Shown: positions 1-8,031, numbered from the stretch's first letter. The stretch: 33,107 bases of DNA from Bacteroidota bacterium (GCA_026391715.1 JAPLDO010000026.1:1-33107); one strand, 5' to 3'. A program made the numbers and translations. The notes: generated by a model not told the origin, from the letters alone.

Positions 1-811
1 AATTGGAATGGCTGACCCGAATCCGCTTGTTCACCAAAAAGGTATTTCCATACTGATAGAAAATGGAATCGCCGTTGAGGTTGGCATGCTTGAGCCGGAG
101 ATTAGACAGATGAATGAGGTTTTCAACAAATTTATTCTGACGGGACTTCCGTTCGTGGTATTGAAAACGGCTATGACGCTCGACGGAAAAATTGCTACAG
201 TAACCAACGCTTCAAGATGGATAACCGGCGAACCATCCCGAAAAGTCGTACATCAGCTTCGGCAGCGGCTGAGTTCAATAATGGTGGGAGTCGACACTAT
301 CCTCTCCGATGATCCGCTGCTCAATATCAGGTTGAAAGGAGAATGGAAAAATCCATTGAAAGTTATAACCGACACCCGGCTGAGAATTCCGATAAAGGCG
401 AAAATTCTCACAAACGATCCTCAATTGACGCTAATCGCCACAACAAATCTTGCCGATAAAAAGAAGTTGAAAGAAATTGAACGTCTGGGCGCACAGGCGC
501 TGGTTTGTCCAGTGAAAGATGGTAAAGTCGACCTTCAGTTTCTGATAAAATCGCTCGGAACAATGGGAATTGACAGCGTTTTGCTTGAAGGAGGAAGTAC
601 GCTCGCATTTTCGGCGATGAAAGAAGGAATTGTTGATAAAATTATCAGTTTTATCGCTCCCAAAATACTCGGAGGAGCGCTCGCTCCTACCCCGGTTGGC
701 GGAGCAGGAATTGAAAATATTGAAGATGCCGTGGCGCTGACCGGGATGAGAACCAAAAAAGTTGGGAATGATCTGATGATTGAAGCGAGGGTGGGGAAGA
801 ATAGAAGATAG
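1..811 (+). CDS. ribD: RibD, C-terminal reductase part (5' end cut by window)
   Basis: The visible part is the 5-amino-6-(5-phosphoribosylamino)uracil reductase half of the bifunctional riboflavin enzyme RibD, which reduces the ribose of the deaminated pyrimidine with NADPH. The frame is already open at base 2, and the first readable residues (IGMADPNPLV) are the conserved end of the N-terminal deaminase domain. The gene therefore begins outside the window, and the ATG at base 8 is not its start. Reductase motifs seen are LKTAMTLDGKIA, SRWITG, the VGVDTILSDDPLLNIR stretch and LLEGGSTLAFS. It is first of the rib genes here (ribD, ribE, ribBA, later ribH), all on the + strand. The last three codons and the TAG stop lie within a 7-bp tandem repeat, so repeat slippage would change the C-terminus. 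Family assignment is secure. Confidence 0.95.
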   Translation, partial: IGMADPNPLVHQKGISILIENGIAVEVGMLEPEIRQMNEVFNKFILTGLPFVVLKTAMTLDGKIATVTNASRWITGEPSRKVVHQLRQRLSSIMVGVDTILSDDPLLNIRLKGEWKNPLKVITDTRLRIPIKAKILTNDPQLTLIATTNLADKKKLKEIERLGAQALVCPVKDGKVDLQFLIKSLGTMGIDSVLLEGGSTLAFSAMKEGIVDKIISFIAPKILGGALAPTPVGGAGIENIEDAVALTGMRTKKVGNDLMIEARVGKNRR

Positions 812-842
812 AAGATAGAAAATAGAAGATAGAAGATAGAAT
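801..842 (+). repeat. Heptamer tandem repeat (ATAGAAG)n at ribD end
   Basis: Six adjacent 7-bp units are present: ATAGAAG twice, ATAGAAA, ATAGAAG twice, then ATAGAAT. The first unit starts inside the ribD coding sequence and supplies its stop codon. Two further ATAGAAT units (1003-1009 and 1011-1017) lie beyond the palindromic element and run into the ribE start codon. This suggests one array later split by an insertion. Confidence 0.85.
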
Positions 843-845
843 AAT

Positions 846-998
846 GAGCCTACTCCGAAAAGTGGGCATAAAAATCAAAATTTGGCTAAAGCCCGGTATA
901 TCAGCAACTTGAATTGCCACTACCTTAAGGTAGTGGCAATTGATAACCAGATAGTTACTGGACTTTAGTCCAAATTGTTTCCTTATCGGAGTAGGCTC
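846..998. mobile_element. Palindromic MITE-like element between ribD and ribE
   Basis: This is a 153-bp non-coding element. Its ends are 17-bp inverted repeats with one mismatch (846-862 and 982-998, core GAGCCTACTCCG/CGGAGTAGGCTC). AATAAT lies immediately outside both ends (840-845 and 999-1004), as expected for a 6-bp target duplication, though the flank is low complexity. The middle holds a perfect 30-bp palindrome (912-941, arms AATTGCCACTACCTT and its complement). Two smaller hairpins are GGCTAAAGCC near 884-893 and TGGACTTTAGTCCA at 959-972. It has no ORF, so it would need a transposase in trans. A REP/BIME-type element moved by a RAYT transposase is the alternative. Being transcribed inside the rib operon, it would fold into strong RNA hairpins. 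Confidence 0.75.
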
Positions 999-1015
999 AA
1001 TAATAGAATAATAGA

Positions 1016-1660
1016 ATGTTTACAGGAATAGTTGAAGAAAAAGGGGTTATACGGTTGGTTAGGCATGGCGCGAAATCGTCGGAACTGACTATTGGCGCAA
1101 AAAAGGTATTGGATGATATTAACATTGGCGACAGTATCAGTGCGAATGGTGTGTGTTTGACAGTTACCAGTTTTGGGCATGATTATTTTACTGTTGACGT
1201 AATGCCGGAAACGATCCGTCAGACAAGCCTAAGCGCTCTGAAAACCGGAAGCGCAGTGAATCTTGAACGGGCGTTGAGGTTGTCGGACAGGCTGGGAGGA
1301 CACCTCGTTAGCGGACATATTGATGGCGCCGGAAAAGTTTCAAAGGTGTGGCAGGAGGATAACGCAATGTGGATAAACATAACCGCCGATCAGTCTATCC
1401 TGAAATACATCGTCAAGCGTGGCTCTGTGGCTGTTGACGGCGTAAGCCTCACTGTTCCCTTGGTCAACGATTGTTCATTCAGCGTTTCAGTGATTCCGCA
1501 CACAAAACAGGCAACCACTCTCACCGATAAAAAAACCGGCGATCTTGTAAATATTGAATGTGACGTTATTGCAAAGTATGTTGAAAAGTTATCACTTGGA
1601 AACAGGTCGGCAAGTAACATTGATCTTGAATTTCTGAAAAAAAATGATTTCTATGAATAA
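1016..1660 (+). CDS. ribE: Riboflavin synthase alpha chain
   Basis: The enzyme dismutates two 6,7-dimethyl-8-ribityllumazine molecules to riboflavin and the pyrimidine precursor, the last step of the pathway. At 214 aa it has the normal length and shows the internal duplication of the family. The N-terminal barrel opens with [10 protein letters not shown] and carries [14 protein letters not shown] and [12 protein letters not shown]. The second barrel repeats the pattern with [13 protein letters not shown]-type residues (here [13 protein letters not shown]) and HTKQATTL. The ATG at 1016 is the only sensible start because the family begins MFTGI. There is no clear Shine-Dalgarno sequence, and the start abuts the remnant of the heptamer array. 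Its 3' end overlaps the ribBA start by 17 bp, pointing to translational coupling. The symbol ribC is used for this gene in some organisms. Confidence 0.96.
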   Translation: MFTGIVEEKGVIRLVRHGAKSSELTIGAKKVLDDINIGDSISANGVCLTVTSFGHDYFTVDVMPETIRQTSLSALKTGSAVNLERALRLSDRLGGHLVSGHIDGAGKVSKVWQEDNAMWINITADQSILKYIVKRGSVAVDGVSLTVPLVNDCSFSVSVIPHTKQATTLTDKKTGDLVNIECDVIAKYVEKLSLGNRSASNIDLEFLKKNDFYE

Positions 1661-2879
1661 ATACCATTTTAATACCATTGAAGAGGCTCTTGAGGATATT
1701 CGCAATGGGAAGATGATCGTTGTGGTTGATGACGAGGATCGTGAAAATGAGGGCGACCTTGTTGTTGCCGCCGAGAAAGTAACGCCCGCCATCATCAACT
1801 TCATGGCAAAACATGGCGGCGGACTAATCTGTCTTCCAATTGTTCGCGATCGTCTCGAGGAGCTTAACATTGAGCGGATGGTTGTAAAAAACACAGATCC
1901 CAATAAAACAGCCTTTACTGTTTCTATTGACGCCATCGAATGCGCCACTGGTATTTCCGCACAGGAAAGGGCGTTGACAATCAAGCATGTGATTGACAAC
2001 CAGACCAAGGCGCGCGATTTTACCCGACCCGGACATATCTTTCCCATCGAATATCGCGAGGGCGGCGTTCTTGTTCGCGCCGGACATACTGAAGCCTCCG
2101 TTGATCTTGCCAAAATGGCAGGATTGTATCCGGCAGGAGTGATTTGCGAGATTATGAACGATGACGGTTCGATGGCGCGAGTACCCGAATTGATGAAGTA
2201 TATAAAAAAACACAGCCTTAAAATTATTACCATCGCCGCGCTGATTGATTACCGTCGGAAATCGGAAACATTAGTGGAACGTGCAACTGTGGTTGATTTG
2301 CCGACCAAATACGGAGATTTCAAAGCATTCAGCTACAAAAGCAAGATCAGCAATGAAAACCATCTGGCGTTGGTAAAAGGCGATATATCCGACGGTGAAC
2401 CGGTATTGGTTCGGGTTCATTCTGAATGTCTGACAGGAGATGTTTTTGGTTCATTGCGCTGCGATTGCGGCGATCAGCTTGATATTGCAATGAAACGGAT
2501 TTCTGCTGAAGGCAGGGGCGTTCTTCTATATATGCGGCAGGAAGGTCGCGGAATAGGTCTTTACAATAAAATGCGCGCCTATTCACTACAGGATCAGGGC
2601 ATGGATACCGTTGAGGCAAATCAGGCTCTCGGTTTCGACGCCGACTTGCGCGATTACGGCACCGGCGCGGAAATTCTCGTTGATCTCGGCATAAAAAAAC
2701 TACGTTTGCTTACGAACAATCCACAGAAAATTTCCGGTCTGGAAGGTTTCGGACTTGAACTGATTGAGCGTATTCCGATTCAATCAGTGTGTAACTCGCG
2801 AAATGTCAAATATATGAAAACCAAGAAGGAAAAGATGGGGCATATACTGTATTTCGCAGAGGAGAAAAAAAATGACTGA
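1644..2879 (+). CDS. ribBA: Bifunctional DHBP synthase / GTP cyclohydrolase II
   Basis: This 411-aa protein supplies both riboflavin precursors. The N-terminal domain (about residues 5-205) makes 3,4-dihydroxy-2-butanone 4-phosphate from ribulose 5-phosphate. The C-terminal domain (about 210-405) opens GTP to the pyrimidine. DHBP synthase motifs are [34 protein letters not shown] and [11 protein letters not shown]. The GTP cyclohydrolase II domain has [20 protein letters not shown] with the three zinc-binding Cys, then RQEGRGIGL and LTNNPQKI. Either ATG, 1644 or 1653, could be the start, since both lie inside the end of ribE. An 8-bp overlap at the 3' end with a 29-codon ORF is noted separately. 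All catalytic motifs look intact, so both activities are expected. Confidence 0.96.
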   Translation: MISMNKYHFNTIEEALEDIRNGKMIVVVDDEDRENEGDLVVAAEKVTPAIINFMAKHGGGLICLPIVRDRLEELNIERMVVKNTDPNKTAFTVSIDAIECATGISAQERALTIKHVIDNQTKARDFTRPGHIFPIEYREGGVLVRAGHTEASVDLAKMAGLYPAGVICEIMNDDGSMARVPELMKYIKKHSLKIITIAALIDYRRKSETLVERATVVDLPTKYGDFKAFSYKSKISNENHLALVKGDISDGEPVLVRVHSECLTGDVFGSLRCDCGDQLDIAMKRISAEGRGVLLYMRQEGRGIGLYNKMRAYSLQDQGMDTVEANQALGFDADLRDYGTGAEILVDLGIKKLRLLTNNPQKISGLEGFGLELIERIPIQSVCNSRNVKYMKTKKEKMGHILYFAEEKKND

Positions 2880-2961
2880 ACGCTGTGATATCAATCCAAA
2901 AACTGCTTGTCCGCTTAGGTCAAGTTGTCAACAATTAAACAAAAGGCAAATACTCGAATAA
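2872..2961 (+). CDS. Possible 29-aa Cys-containing peptide after ribBA
   Basis: This short ORF has an ATG 5 bases before the ribBA stop, so the two overlap by 8 bp as coupled genes do. The 29-residue product begins [10 protein letters not shown], with three cysteines spaced C-x7-C-x5-C (residues 5, 13, 19) and a polar, charged tail. It has no known match that I recognise and is too short for composition to be decisive. It lies exactly at the join between the rib operon and the restriction-modification island. It could be a genuine small protein, the 5' stump of a gene broken by the island, or chance. Confidence 0.25.
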   Translation: MTERCDINPKTACPLRSSCQQLNKRQILE

Positions 2962-2982
2962 AAAATAATACTAACCTTCCAT

Positions 2983-2996
2983 GTGTTTTATAACAC
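2983..2996 (+). other. Small hairpin before the endonuclease gene
   Basis: GTGTT-TTAT-AACAC forms a perfect 5-bp stem with a 4-base loop, 19 bases before the ATG at 3016. It has no T-tract, so it is not a terminator. It could affect translation of the endonuclease, but a stem this short can occur by chance. Confidence 0.25.
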
Positions 2997-3015
2997 GGAA
3001 ATTCCATATTGCACT

Positions 3016-3858
3016 ATGAGTAAGCCCGTAATCAAAAAATATCCGACAGAGATATTTGGACATCCATTTTGTGTGCATACAGCCAAAGCACAAAAAGCGC
3101 TCAAGGACCAATACTGTCCTTTTCTTAATGACGAATGTAAAAAGCCAAGAAAGAGTCAACCTTCGATAAAGGTTGGAACTTGTAGCGTTGGCTACAAAGG
3201 TTTTTCGGATGAATATATCCCTGTTATTATTTGCCCGCATCGCTTCAATACACCTGTTATTTTCAAAGCCATTCAACAACAATATTTAAACGATTGGGAT
3301 AATATTGAATGGGTGACCGAAGTAAGTATTGGTGTTGGCGGTTCTGTTGACTGGGTTGCAATTTATAAAGATAAGTTGACTGGGAAAATTAAAGATTTTC
3401 TTTGTGTGGAATTTCAAGCAGCAGGAACAACTGGCACTCCATGGAATGCAATTCTTGAATTTAAAAAGAAAAGAAAGTTTTCAAAAGACCGTTATCCATA
3501 CGGAATAAATTGGGCAAACGAATTCGTAAAAACGATGATGCAACAGGTTTTCAAAAAAGGAAAAATTATTGAATTTTGGAAACACAAAATAATTTTCGTT
3601 TTTCAGGATGTTGGAATGCAATATATCAAAGGAGCAACAGATGCAAGTGGACTTAGAGAAGCCAACTTAACAGACCCGATTCATTTTTGTACATTTGGCT
3701 TAGAATGGAAAAACGACAAATGGGATTTCAATTTTTTTGAACGACTTAGCACAGATCTTGACGGAATAAATAAAATTTTAGGCGGAGCGCTTTCGGAAGA
3801 ATATCCAAGTGTTGATAAATTTATCGAAAACATTGAAAGGAAACTTTTAAAAAAGTAG
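3016..3858 (+). CDS. NotI-family type II restriction endonuclease
   Basis: A 280-aa protein resembling NotI-family restriction enzymes, which cut rare GC-rich 8-bp sites with a PD-(D/E)XK nuclease core and carry an iron-binding four-cysteine module. Seen here are four N-terminal cysteines (34, 41, 56, 73) in the contexts YCPFLNDECKK, GTCSVG and IICPHRF. A nuclease-like block follows with D112 in GSVDWVAIY and E132-x-Q134 in LCVEFQAAG, an E-x-Q variant of the active site. I chose the ATG at 3016; an in-frame GTG at 2983 would add 11 residues. The neighbouring methyltransferase ends tail-to-tail with a 12-bp overlap, the usual geometry of a toxic nuclease with its protective partner. I see no strong promoter directly upstream, so it may be read from the rib operon. 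The family call rests on remembered motifs, and its target site cannot be read from the sequence. Confidence 0.75.
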   Translation: MSKPVIKKYPTEIFGHPFCVHTAKAQKALKDQYCPFLNDECKKPRKSQPSIKVGTCSVGYKGFSDEYIPVIICPHRFNTPVIFKAIQQQYLNDWDNIEWVTEVSIGVGGSVDWVAIYKDKLTGKIKDFLCVEFQAAGTTGTPWNAILEFKKKRKFSKDRYPYGINWANEFVKTMMQQVFKKGKIIEFWKHKIIFVFQDVGMQYIKGATDASGLREANLTDPIHFCTFGLEWKNDKWDFNFFERLSTDLDGINKILGGALSEEYPSVDKFIENIERKLLKK

Positions 3859-4956
3859 TTGGTATATTCCATTGGAACTGCTCTTAATTCTATTTTCAGA
3901 AACCTTAATATAATTTTCACTCAAATCAATTCCAATTCCTCTTCGACCAAGTTTTAATGCAGCAGCAACAGTGCTTCCTGTGCCTGAAAAAGGGTCAAGA
4001 ACAATTCCATCGTTTCGGCTTGTAGATTTAATCGGAGTAAAAAGTAAATCTTCGGGAAACACAGCACAGTGTGAATCTTTACGCCATTTATCTTCCGGAA
4101 CAATCCGCCAAATATCAGAAGGCAAAAATCCACTTGATTTCATCATAATAAAAAAGTATCCTTTATCTTCTAACTCTTTTGCTCTGCCACTAACTTTTGT
4201 GCTTTCACTATGATAAGTTCGTTGCTGTCCTCTGATTGTCATTCTAAAATCTACGAGTTCACCATTTCTTACTTTATTTAAAACATCATCAAGCGCATTA
4301 ATTGCATTTTCCTTTTCTTTCTCATTCAAACTATCAGAATTTATAATATACTCTCTATATTTTACCCCGCTAACACCAGTTGCAGAAATTGTTTTTGTAT
4401 CAGTAATGACCGCATTTTTTGTAGGTTTTATTTTAATGGCTTCGCCATCAAAATAATAGTTACGCGTTTTTACAAAATGAAAAATGTGTTCATACACATC
4501 TCTCATTCTGTCTTTAGCGCTTTGTGTTCCTTTCATTTGGTCCCAAATAATATCACCCCTCAAAACCCAACCTTTATCTTGCATTTCAAGTGCAACTCTC
4601 CAAGGCATTCCCATTAAATTTTTATTAAAAAATTTATCTCCGATATTCAACCACAAAGAACCATCTGACTTCAAAACCCTTTTCACATGATTGAAAATTT
4701 CAACAAGGTGATCTACATAATCTTTTGGATCATTTTCAACGCCAATCAAAGTATTGTAATGATTTTCATTGACTTCATATTCCCTCATTTTCCAATAAGG
4801 GGGAGATGTAATTACACAATCAATACTTTCGTCAGGCATTTGACTAAGGACTTTAAGACAATCACCAAAAACAAAAGCAAATCTTCTATTGCCTTCAATG
4901 ACATCAGTAATCAAATCAACGGTAGCAATTATTTCAGCTTTTTTATTTGTTTCCAT
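3847..4956 (-). CDS. Type II DNA methyltransferase, SPPY class (m4C likely)
   Basis: A 369-aa amino-methyltransferase that would protect host DNA from the adjacent endonuclease by transferring a methyl group from S-adenosylmethionine to an exocyclic amine. The catalytic motif TSPPYW (residues 50-55) comes first and the SAM-binding DPFSGTGST (321-329) last, the beta-class order. SPPY rather than DPPY favours N4-cytosine over N6-adenine. The middle part (about 140-290) is the likely target-recognition region. It starts inside the end of the ribbon-helix-helix gene (14-bp overlap), so the two are probably translated together from the promoter near 5148-5180. Its 3' end overlaps the endonuclease by 12 bp. 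The codons are visibly more A/T-rich than the flanking rib genes, consistent with horizontal acquisition. Confidence 0.88.
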   Translation of the reverse strand: METNKKAEIIATVDLITDVIEGNRRFAFVFGDCLKVLSQMPDESIDCVITSPPYWKMREYEVNENHYNTLIGVENDPKDYVDHLVEIFNHVKRVLKSDGSLWLNIGDKFFNKNLMGMPWRVALEMQDKGWVLRGDIIWDQMKGTQSAKDRMRDVYEHIFHFVKTRNYYFDGEAIKIKPTKNAVITDTKTISATGVSGVKYREYIINSDSLNEKEKENAINALDDVLNKVRNGELVDFRMTIRGQQRTYHSESTKVSGRAKELEDKGYFFIMMKSSGFLPSDIWRIVPEDKWRKDSHCAVFPEDLLFTPIKSTSRNDGIVLDPFSGTGSTVAAALKLGRRGIGIDLSENYIKVSENRIKSSSNGIYQLLF

Positions 4957-5128
4957 TTTTAATTTTATTTTTTACCGAGTCAGTGATGAAACTTTTTTCA
5001 GCAAGCCACGACATCACAATATTCCGAATAACTTCTGCATCGCTTTCGCCTAATTCACCTTTAAAGTGATTGAGCAATTTCCATTGTTGCTCAGTGAATG
5101 AAACCTGAATTCTTTTTACTTCTGCCAT
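4943..5128 (-). CDS. Ribbon-helix-helix protein, putative R-M regulator
   Basis: A 61-aa basic protein starting MAEVKRIQVSFTEQQWKLL. The short strand (VKRIQVSFT) followed by two predicted helices (EQQWKLLNHFKGELG and SDAEVIRNIVMSWLAEK) is the pattern of CopG/Arc-type DNA-binding proteins. It overlaps the methyltransferase start by 14 bp and so forms an operon with it. Directly upstream are copies of AGACACAAA spaced two helical turns apart across a -7 box. The likely job is autoregulation of the methyltransferase operon, comparable to controller proteins of other R-M systems, though those are usually helix-turn-helix proteins. An antitoxin-like role is an alternative, but no toxin partner is visible. 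Confidence 0.7.
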   Translation of the reverse strand: MAEVKRIQVSFTEQQWKLLNHFKGELGESDAEVIRNIVMSWLAEKSFITDSVKNKIKNGNK

Positions 5129-5142
5129 GTTTGGTTGTTTAA

Positions 5143-5173
5143 AGACACAAATTTAAGACATTTTAGACACAAA
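5143..5173. promoter_or_regulatory. Putative operator repeats for the RHH protein
   Basis: AGACACAAA occurs at 5143-5151 and again at 5165-5173, exactly 22 bp apart. A third AGACA lies between them (5156-5160). The repeats cover the -7 box and spacer of the putative promoter of the minus-strand gene starting at 5128. Two-turn spacing and this position suit a dimeric ribbon-helix-helix repressor. The operator role is inference. Confidence 0.45.
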
Positions 5174-5180
5174 ATATCAA
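5148..5180 (-). promoter_or_regulatory. Bacteroidetes-type promoter for RHH-methyltransferase operon
   Basis: On the minus strand TAAATTTG (5155-5148) matches the -7 consensus TAnnTTTG, with TTG (5180-5178) 22 bp upstream as a possible -33 element. Transcription would begin near 5141, giving a leader of about 13 bases before the ATG at 5128. Confidence 0.5.
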
Positions 5181-5309
5181 TGTACATATAAACTTTTTCA
5201 ACGATACCGAACCGAAGCAGCTTCCTTGTAAGAAAAAATGGCTGCTAATAATCGTTTGGTTTCAATTGGATAGAGCTGCATAAACACTTAATTTTAAATT
5301 GAAATATTA

Positions 5310-5317
5310 TACCTTTG
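5310..5317 (+). promoter_or_regulatory. Putative -7 box upstream of ribH
   Basis: TACCTTTG exactly matches the Bacteroidetes -7 consensus TAnnTTTG, about 95 bases before the ribH ATG. I see no convincing -33 element at the right distance. A separate promoter makes sense because the restriction-modification island cuts ribH off from ribBA. Confidence 0.4.
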
Positions 5318-5412
5318 TGATAGCTTTTAAAACCTAACCGAAATGCAAACCCGTGAACACGTTCTAAGCAGATAAGTAGAAGATAAAAATTAACTCAAAA
5401 GATCAGAAAAAT

Positions 5413-5874
5413 ATGAGAACAATTGAAGGTAAACTTGATGCAACCGGTTTGAAATTCGGGATAGTGATTGCCCGTTTTAATGAATTTATCAGCGGTAAAT
5501 TGCTGGCAGGATGTCTTGACGGGCTTCGCAGGCATGGCGCCGATGAGGCAAATATTGATGTTGCTTGGTCGCCCGGATCGTTTGAAATTCCTTTATTGGC
5601 AAAAAAAATGGCTTCAGGAAAAAAATATGATGCAGTGATCTGCCTTGGCGCCGTAATTCGCGGCGCTACGCCCCATTTTGATTATGTTGCCGCCGAGGTT
5701 TCAAAAGGGGTTGCGCATGTGGGACTTGAAACAGGCGTGCCTGTGATTTTCGGCGTTTTAACCACCGACAACATCGAGCAGGCAATTGAACGGGCAGGAA
5801 CCAAAAGCGGGAATAAAGGGTTTGACGCGGCGATGGCGGCTATTGAAATGGCAAATGTTTTGAAAGAGATTTAG
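5413..5874 (+). CDS. ribH: 6,7-dimethyl-8-ribityllumazine synthase
   Basis: The enzyme condenses the pyrimidine made by RibD with dihydroxybutanone phosphate made by RibBA, giving the lumazine used by RibE. The 153-aa length is typical. Motifs seen are [11 protein letters not shown] near the N-terminus, [57 protein letters not shown] and a C-terminal amphipathic helix. The conserved His of the PHFDYV segment is the expected proton-transfer residue. It completes the riboflavin gene set but is separated from ribBA by 2.5 kb of restriction-modification genes. It ends 3 bases from the end of the convergent S9 peptidase, with no terminator between them. Confidence 0.96.
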   Translation: MRTIEGKLDATGLKFGIVIARFNEFISGKLLAGCLDGLRRHGADEANIDVAWSPGSFEIPLLAKKMASGKKYDAVICLGAVIRGATPHFDYVAAEVSKGVAHVGLETGVPVIFGVLTTDNIEQAIERAGTKSGNKGFDAAMAAIEMANVLKEI

Positions 5875-5877
5875 TCG

Positions 5878-7962
5878 TCACTTCAATAATTCATTCATAA
5901 TAAACCCATAAATATCAGCATCTTCCTTTATACTTGGTATCAGCAATGACGCACCGTGATGTCCCGACTTTTTCTGAACCTTCAAAATAACCGGATTTTT
6001 CTGAGCGTCGCGATTTTGTAACCTGGCGGCAAATTTGTACGAATGAAACGGCGGAACTCTGTCATCATTTTCCGAAGTTATTATTAACATTGCAGGATAA
6101 TTGACATCTTCCCGGATGTTATGATACGGAGAATAATCAAGAAGTTTTTGAAAACTCACACTATCTTCAATAGAACCATATTCCTCGTTATTCATTTTTC
6201 CCACAGTAAATTTTTCTTTTCGAATCATATCGAGTGGAGCTACTACCGGAACAACAACCTTGAATAAATCTGGTCTTTGAATGGCTGCTGCGGCAACAAC
6301 CAGTCCTCCATGTGAAGCTCCGGTTGCAGCCAGTTTATCTTTACTGGTGTATTTATTCTCTATCAGATATTCCGCTGCTGCAATAAAATCGTCAAAAGTA
6401 TTTTGCTTGTTGTTTCCCCGACCAGCCTTTGCCCATTTTATACCTTTTTCGCCGCCACCCCTTATGTTGGCAAAGGCGAAAATTCCTCCGTTTTTAATGA
6501 AGTAAACAATGCCGGGGTCAAATGAAGGCGGCGAAACTATGCCATATCCGCCGTAGGCTTTCAGAATTGCAGGATTGGCGCCGTTTTTAACCATTCCCTT
6601 TTCATAAACAAGAACCATTGACGCCGGCACACTGTCCTTCGACAAATAATCTACCTTCTGGTACTCAATGTTTGTAAAATCAAAATTAACGCCGGTTTGA
6701 TCAGTCAACACACTCTTAAATGTTCTGATATTGAATTTATAAACTATCGGAGGAATGGTGTATGAGGTATAATAATAAAGAAGTTCGTCATCAGAGCTTC
6801 TACCGCTGAATCCACCAAGCGATGTTGCAACAGGTAACTCTTTGTTAAATAAGATGGTTCCGGAATAATCCATAACCGTAATTATTGGATGCTGGTCAGC
6901 CTGATATATCGCTACAATCCGGTCATTAAATGGGAATGCTTCTAAAAGCAGCGCGGCAGAAAATTCAGCGGCAATGGCGCGCCATTTATATGGATTTTCC
7001 GGATCAATCTCGACGATACTGCCATTATTCGACTTCAGTGAGGTTGTGGCGATAAACTTCCCTTCATGGCTGTCGAGAATTTCAATGTCTTCTTTTAAAT
7101 TGGTTATCAGCGGCCGCAGATATGGTTGATCCGATTTGTAATCAATGTAAAAGATATTCATAATTCCAGTCTGGTCATTCTCTTCCTTGAGAACAAAAAA
7201 CCGTTCATCCGAAGTTGTCATAAAGTCAAATGAAGCGGTTGGGTTTTTTTTTCTTTCGAAAATAATAGGATCCGCTGACTGTTCAGCGCCGATGTTGTGA
7301 AAAAAAACGCGCTGACCCTGAGTTACTCCAAACTGCCCATCCTGTGAATATGTAGAATAGAAAAATCCATTGCCCAGCCATGCCAGATTAGAGAATTTTA
7401 ATCCTTTCAGGTGATCTTTCTGATCAAAACCCTGCGGCATGGATACAACCTTAACCTCGTTCCAGTCGCTGCCGTTTCTGCTGAATTGATATGCCAGTAA
7501 TTTTGAATTTTTTGAAATCGCATAATCGTTCAGATCAATCTCGTCTTTTGTAGAAATATCGCTTGGGTCAATCAGAATTTCCCATCTTCCATTCAACTGA
7601 AATTGATAAAAAAGAGCTGGATTATTTTGATTATTATAAAATGCAGATGTGAAATAGTAGTCTCCTAGTTTCCGCGGCCGGTGATATTCAGTGTAGGCAT
7701 ATTTGTCAATGATATTGAACGCATTGGTCTTTGTTAAAGCCGAGGATAAAACCCTTCGCGACAGCTTATCCTGATTCGCAACCCATGCCTTTGTTTCATC
7801 GCTGTTTACATTTTCGAGCCAGCGGTATTTATCTCTTATGATGAACTTGCTAAAAAAGGTATCAACTTCAATTACCTCTTTTGCAAAATGATTTTGGTTC
7901 TCCTGTCCAAACAAAATGGAATGGAAAAGAATCAGAATGGTAATAACGACAACTCTGTTCAT
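5878..7962 (-). CDS. Prolyl oligopeptidase family serine peptidase (S9A)
   Basis: A 694-aa secreted peptidase expected to cut short peptides after proline. A signal peptide (MNRVVVITILILFHSILFG) points to the periplasm. The N-terminal half starts with the family block DKYRWLENVNSDETKAWVANQ and then forms the seven-bladed propeller. The catalytic half has Ser550 in TGASHGGL, Asp634 in ENDDRVPPFHS and His669 in SGHHGAS, the order and spacing of an alpha/beta-hydrolase triad. GGYGIVSPPSF and NIRGGGEKG are further hallmark segments. It lies downstream of the aldehyde dehydrogenase on the same strand with 69 bp between them, and could share its transcript. A perfect GCGGCCGC lies inside the gene at 7110-7117. 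Confidence 0.93.
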   Translation of the reverse strand: MNRVVVITILILFHSILFGQENQNHFAKEVIEVDTFFSKFIIRDKYRWLENVNSDETKAWVANQDKLSRRVLSSALTKTNAFNIIDKYAYTEYHRPRKLGDYYFTSAFYNNQNNPALFYQFQLNGRWEILIDPSDISTKDEIDLNDYAISKNSKLLAYQFSRNGSDWNEVKVVSMPQGFDQKDHLKGLKFSNLAWLGNGFFYSTYSQDGQFGVTQGQRVFFHNIGAEQSADPIIFERKKNPTASFDFMTTSDERFFVLKEENDQTGIMNIFYIDYKSDQPYLRPLITNLKEDIEILDSHEGKFIATTSLKSNNGSIVEIDPENPYKWRAIAAEFSAALLLEAFPFNDRIVAIYQADQHPIITVMDYSGTILFNKELPVATSLGGFSGRSSDDELLYYYTSYTIPPIVYKFNIRTFKSVLTDQTGVNFDFTNIEYQKVDYLSKDSVPASMVLVYEKGMVKNGANPAILKAYGGYGIVSPPSFDPGIVYFIKNGGIFAFANIRGGGEKGIKWAKAGRGNNKQNTFDDFIAAAEYLIENKYTSKDKLAATGASHGGLVVAAAAIQRPDLFKVVVPVVAPLDMIRKEKFTVGKMNNEEYGSIEDSVSFQKLLDYSPYHNIREDVNYPAMLIITSENDDRVPPFHSYKFAARLQNRDAQKNPVILKVQKKSGHHGASLLIPSIKEDADIYGFIMNELLK

Positions 7963-8031
7963 TTTTTGTTCAGGTAAAATTCCGGCTTCGTTTATTGAAA
8001 AATCAAACTTCCATAGTTTTTTTGGAAACGA

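Noticed and set aside
1592-2233. 213-aa ORF antisense to ribBA
   Set aside because: It lies fully opposite strongly conserved ribE/ribBA motifs, has Ser/Thr/Arg-rich composition typical of antisense frames, and shows no recognisable domain.
2983-3015. GTG start for the endonuclease
   Set aside because: It would begin within a small hairpin and add 11 residues with no family support; the ATG at 3016 is a simpler start.
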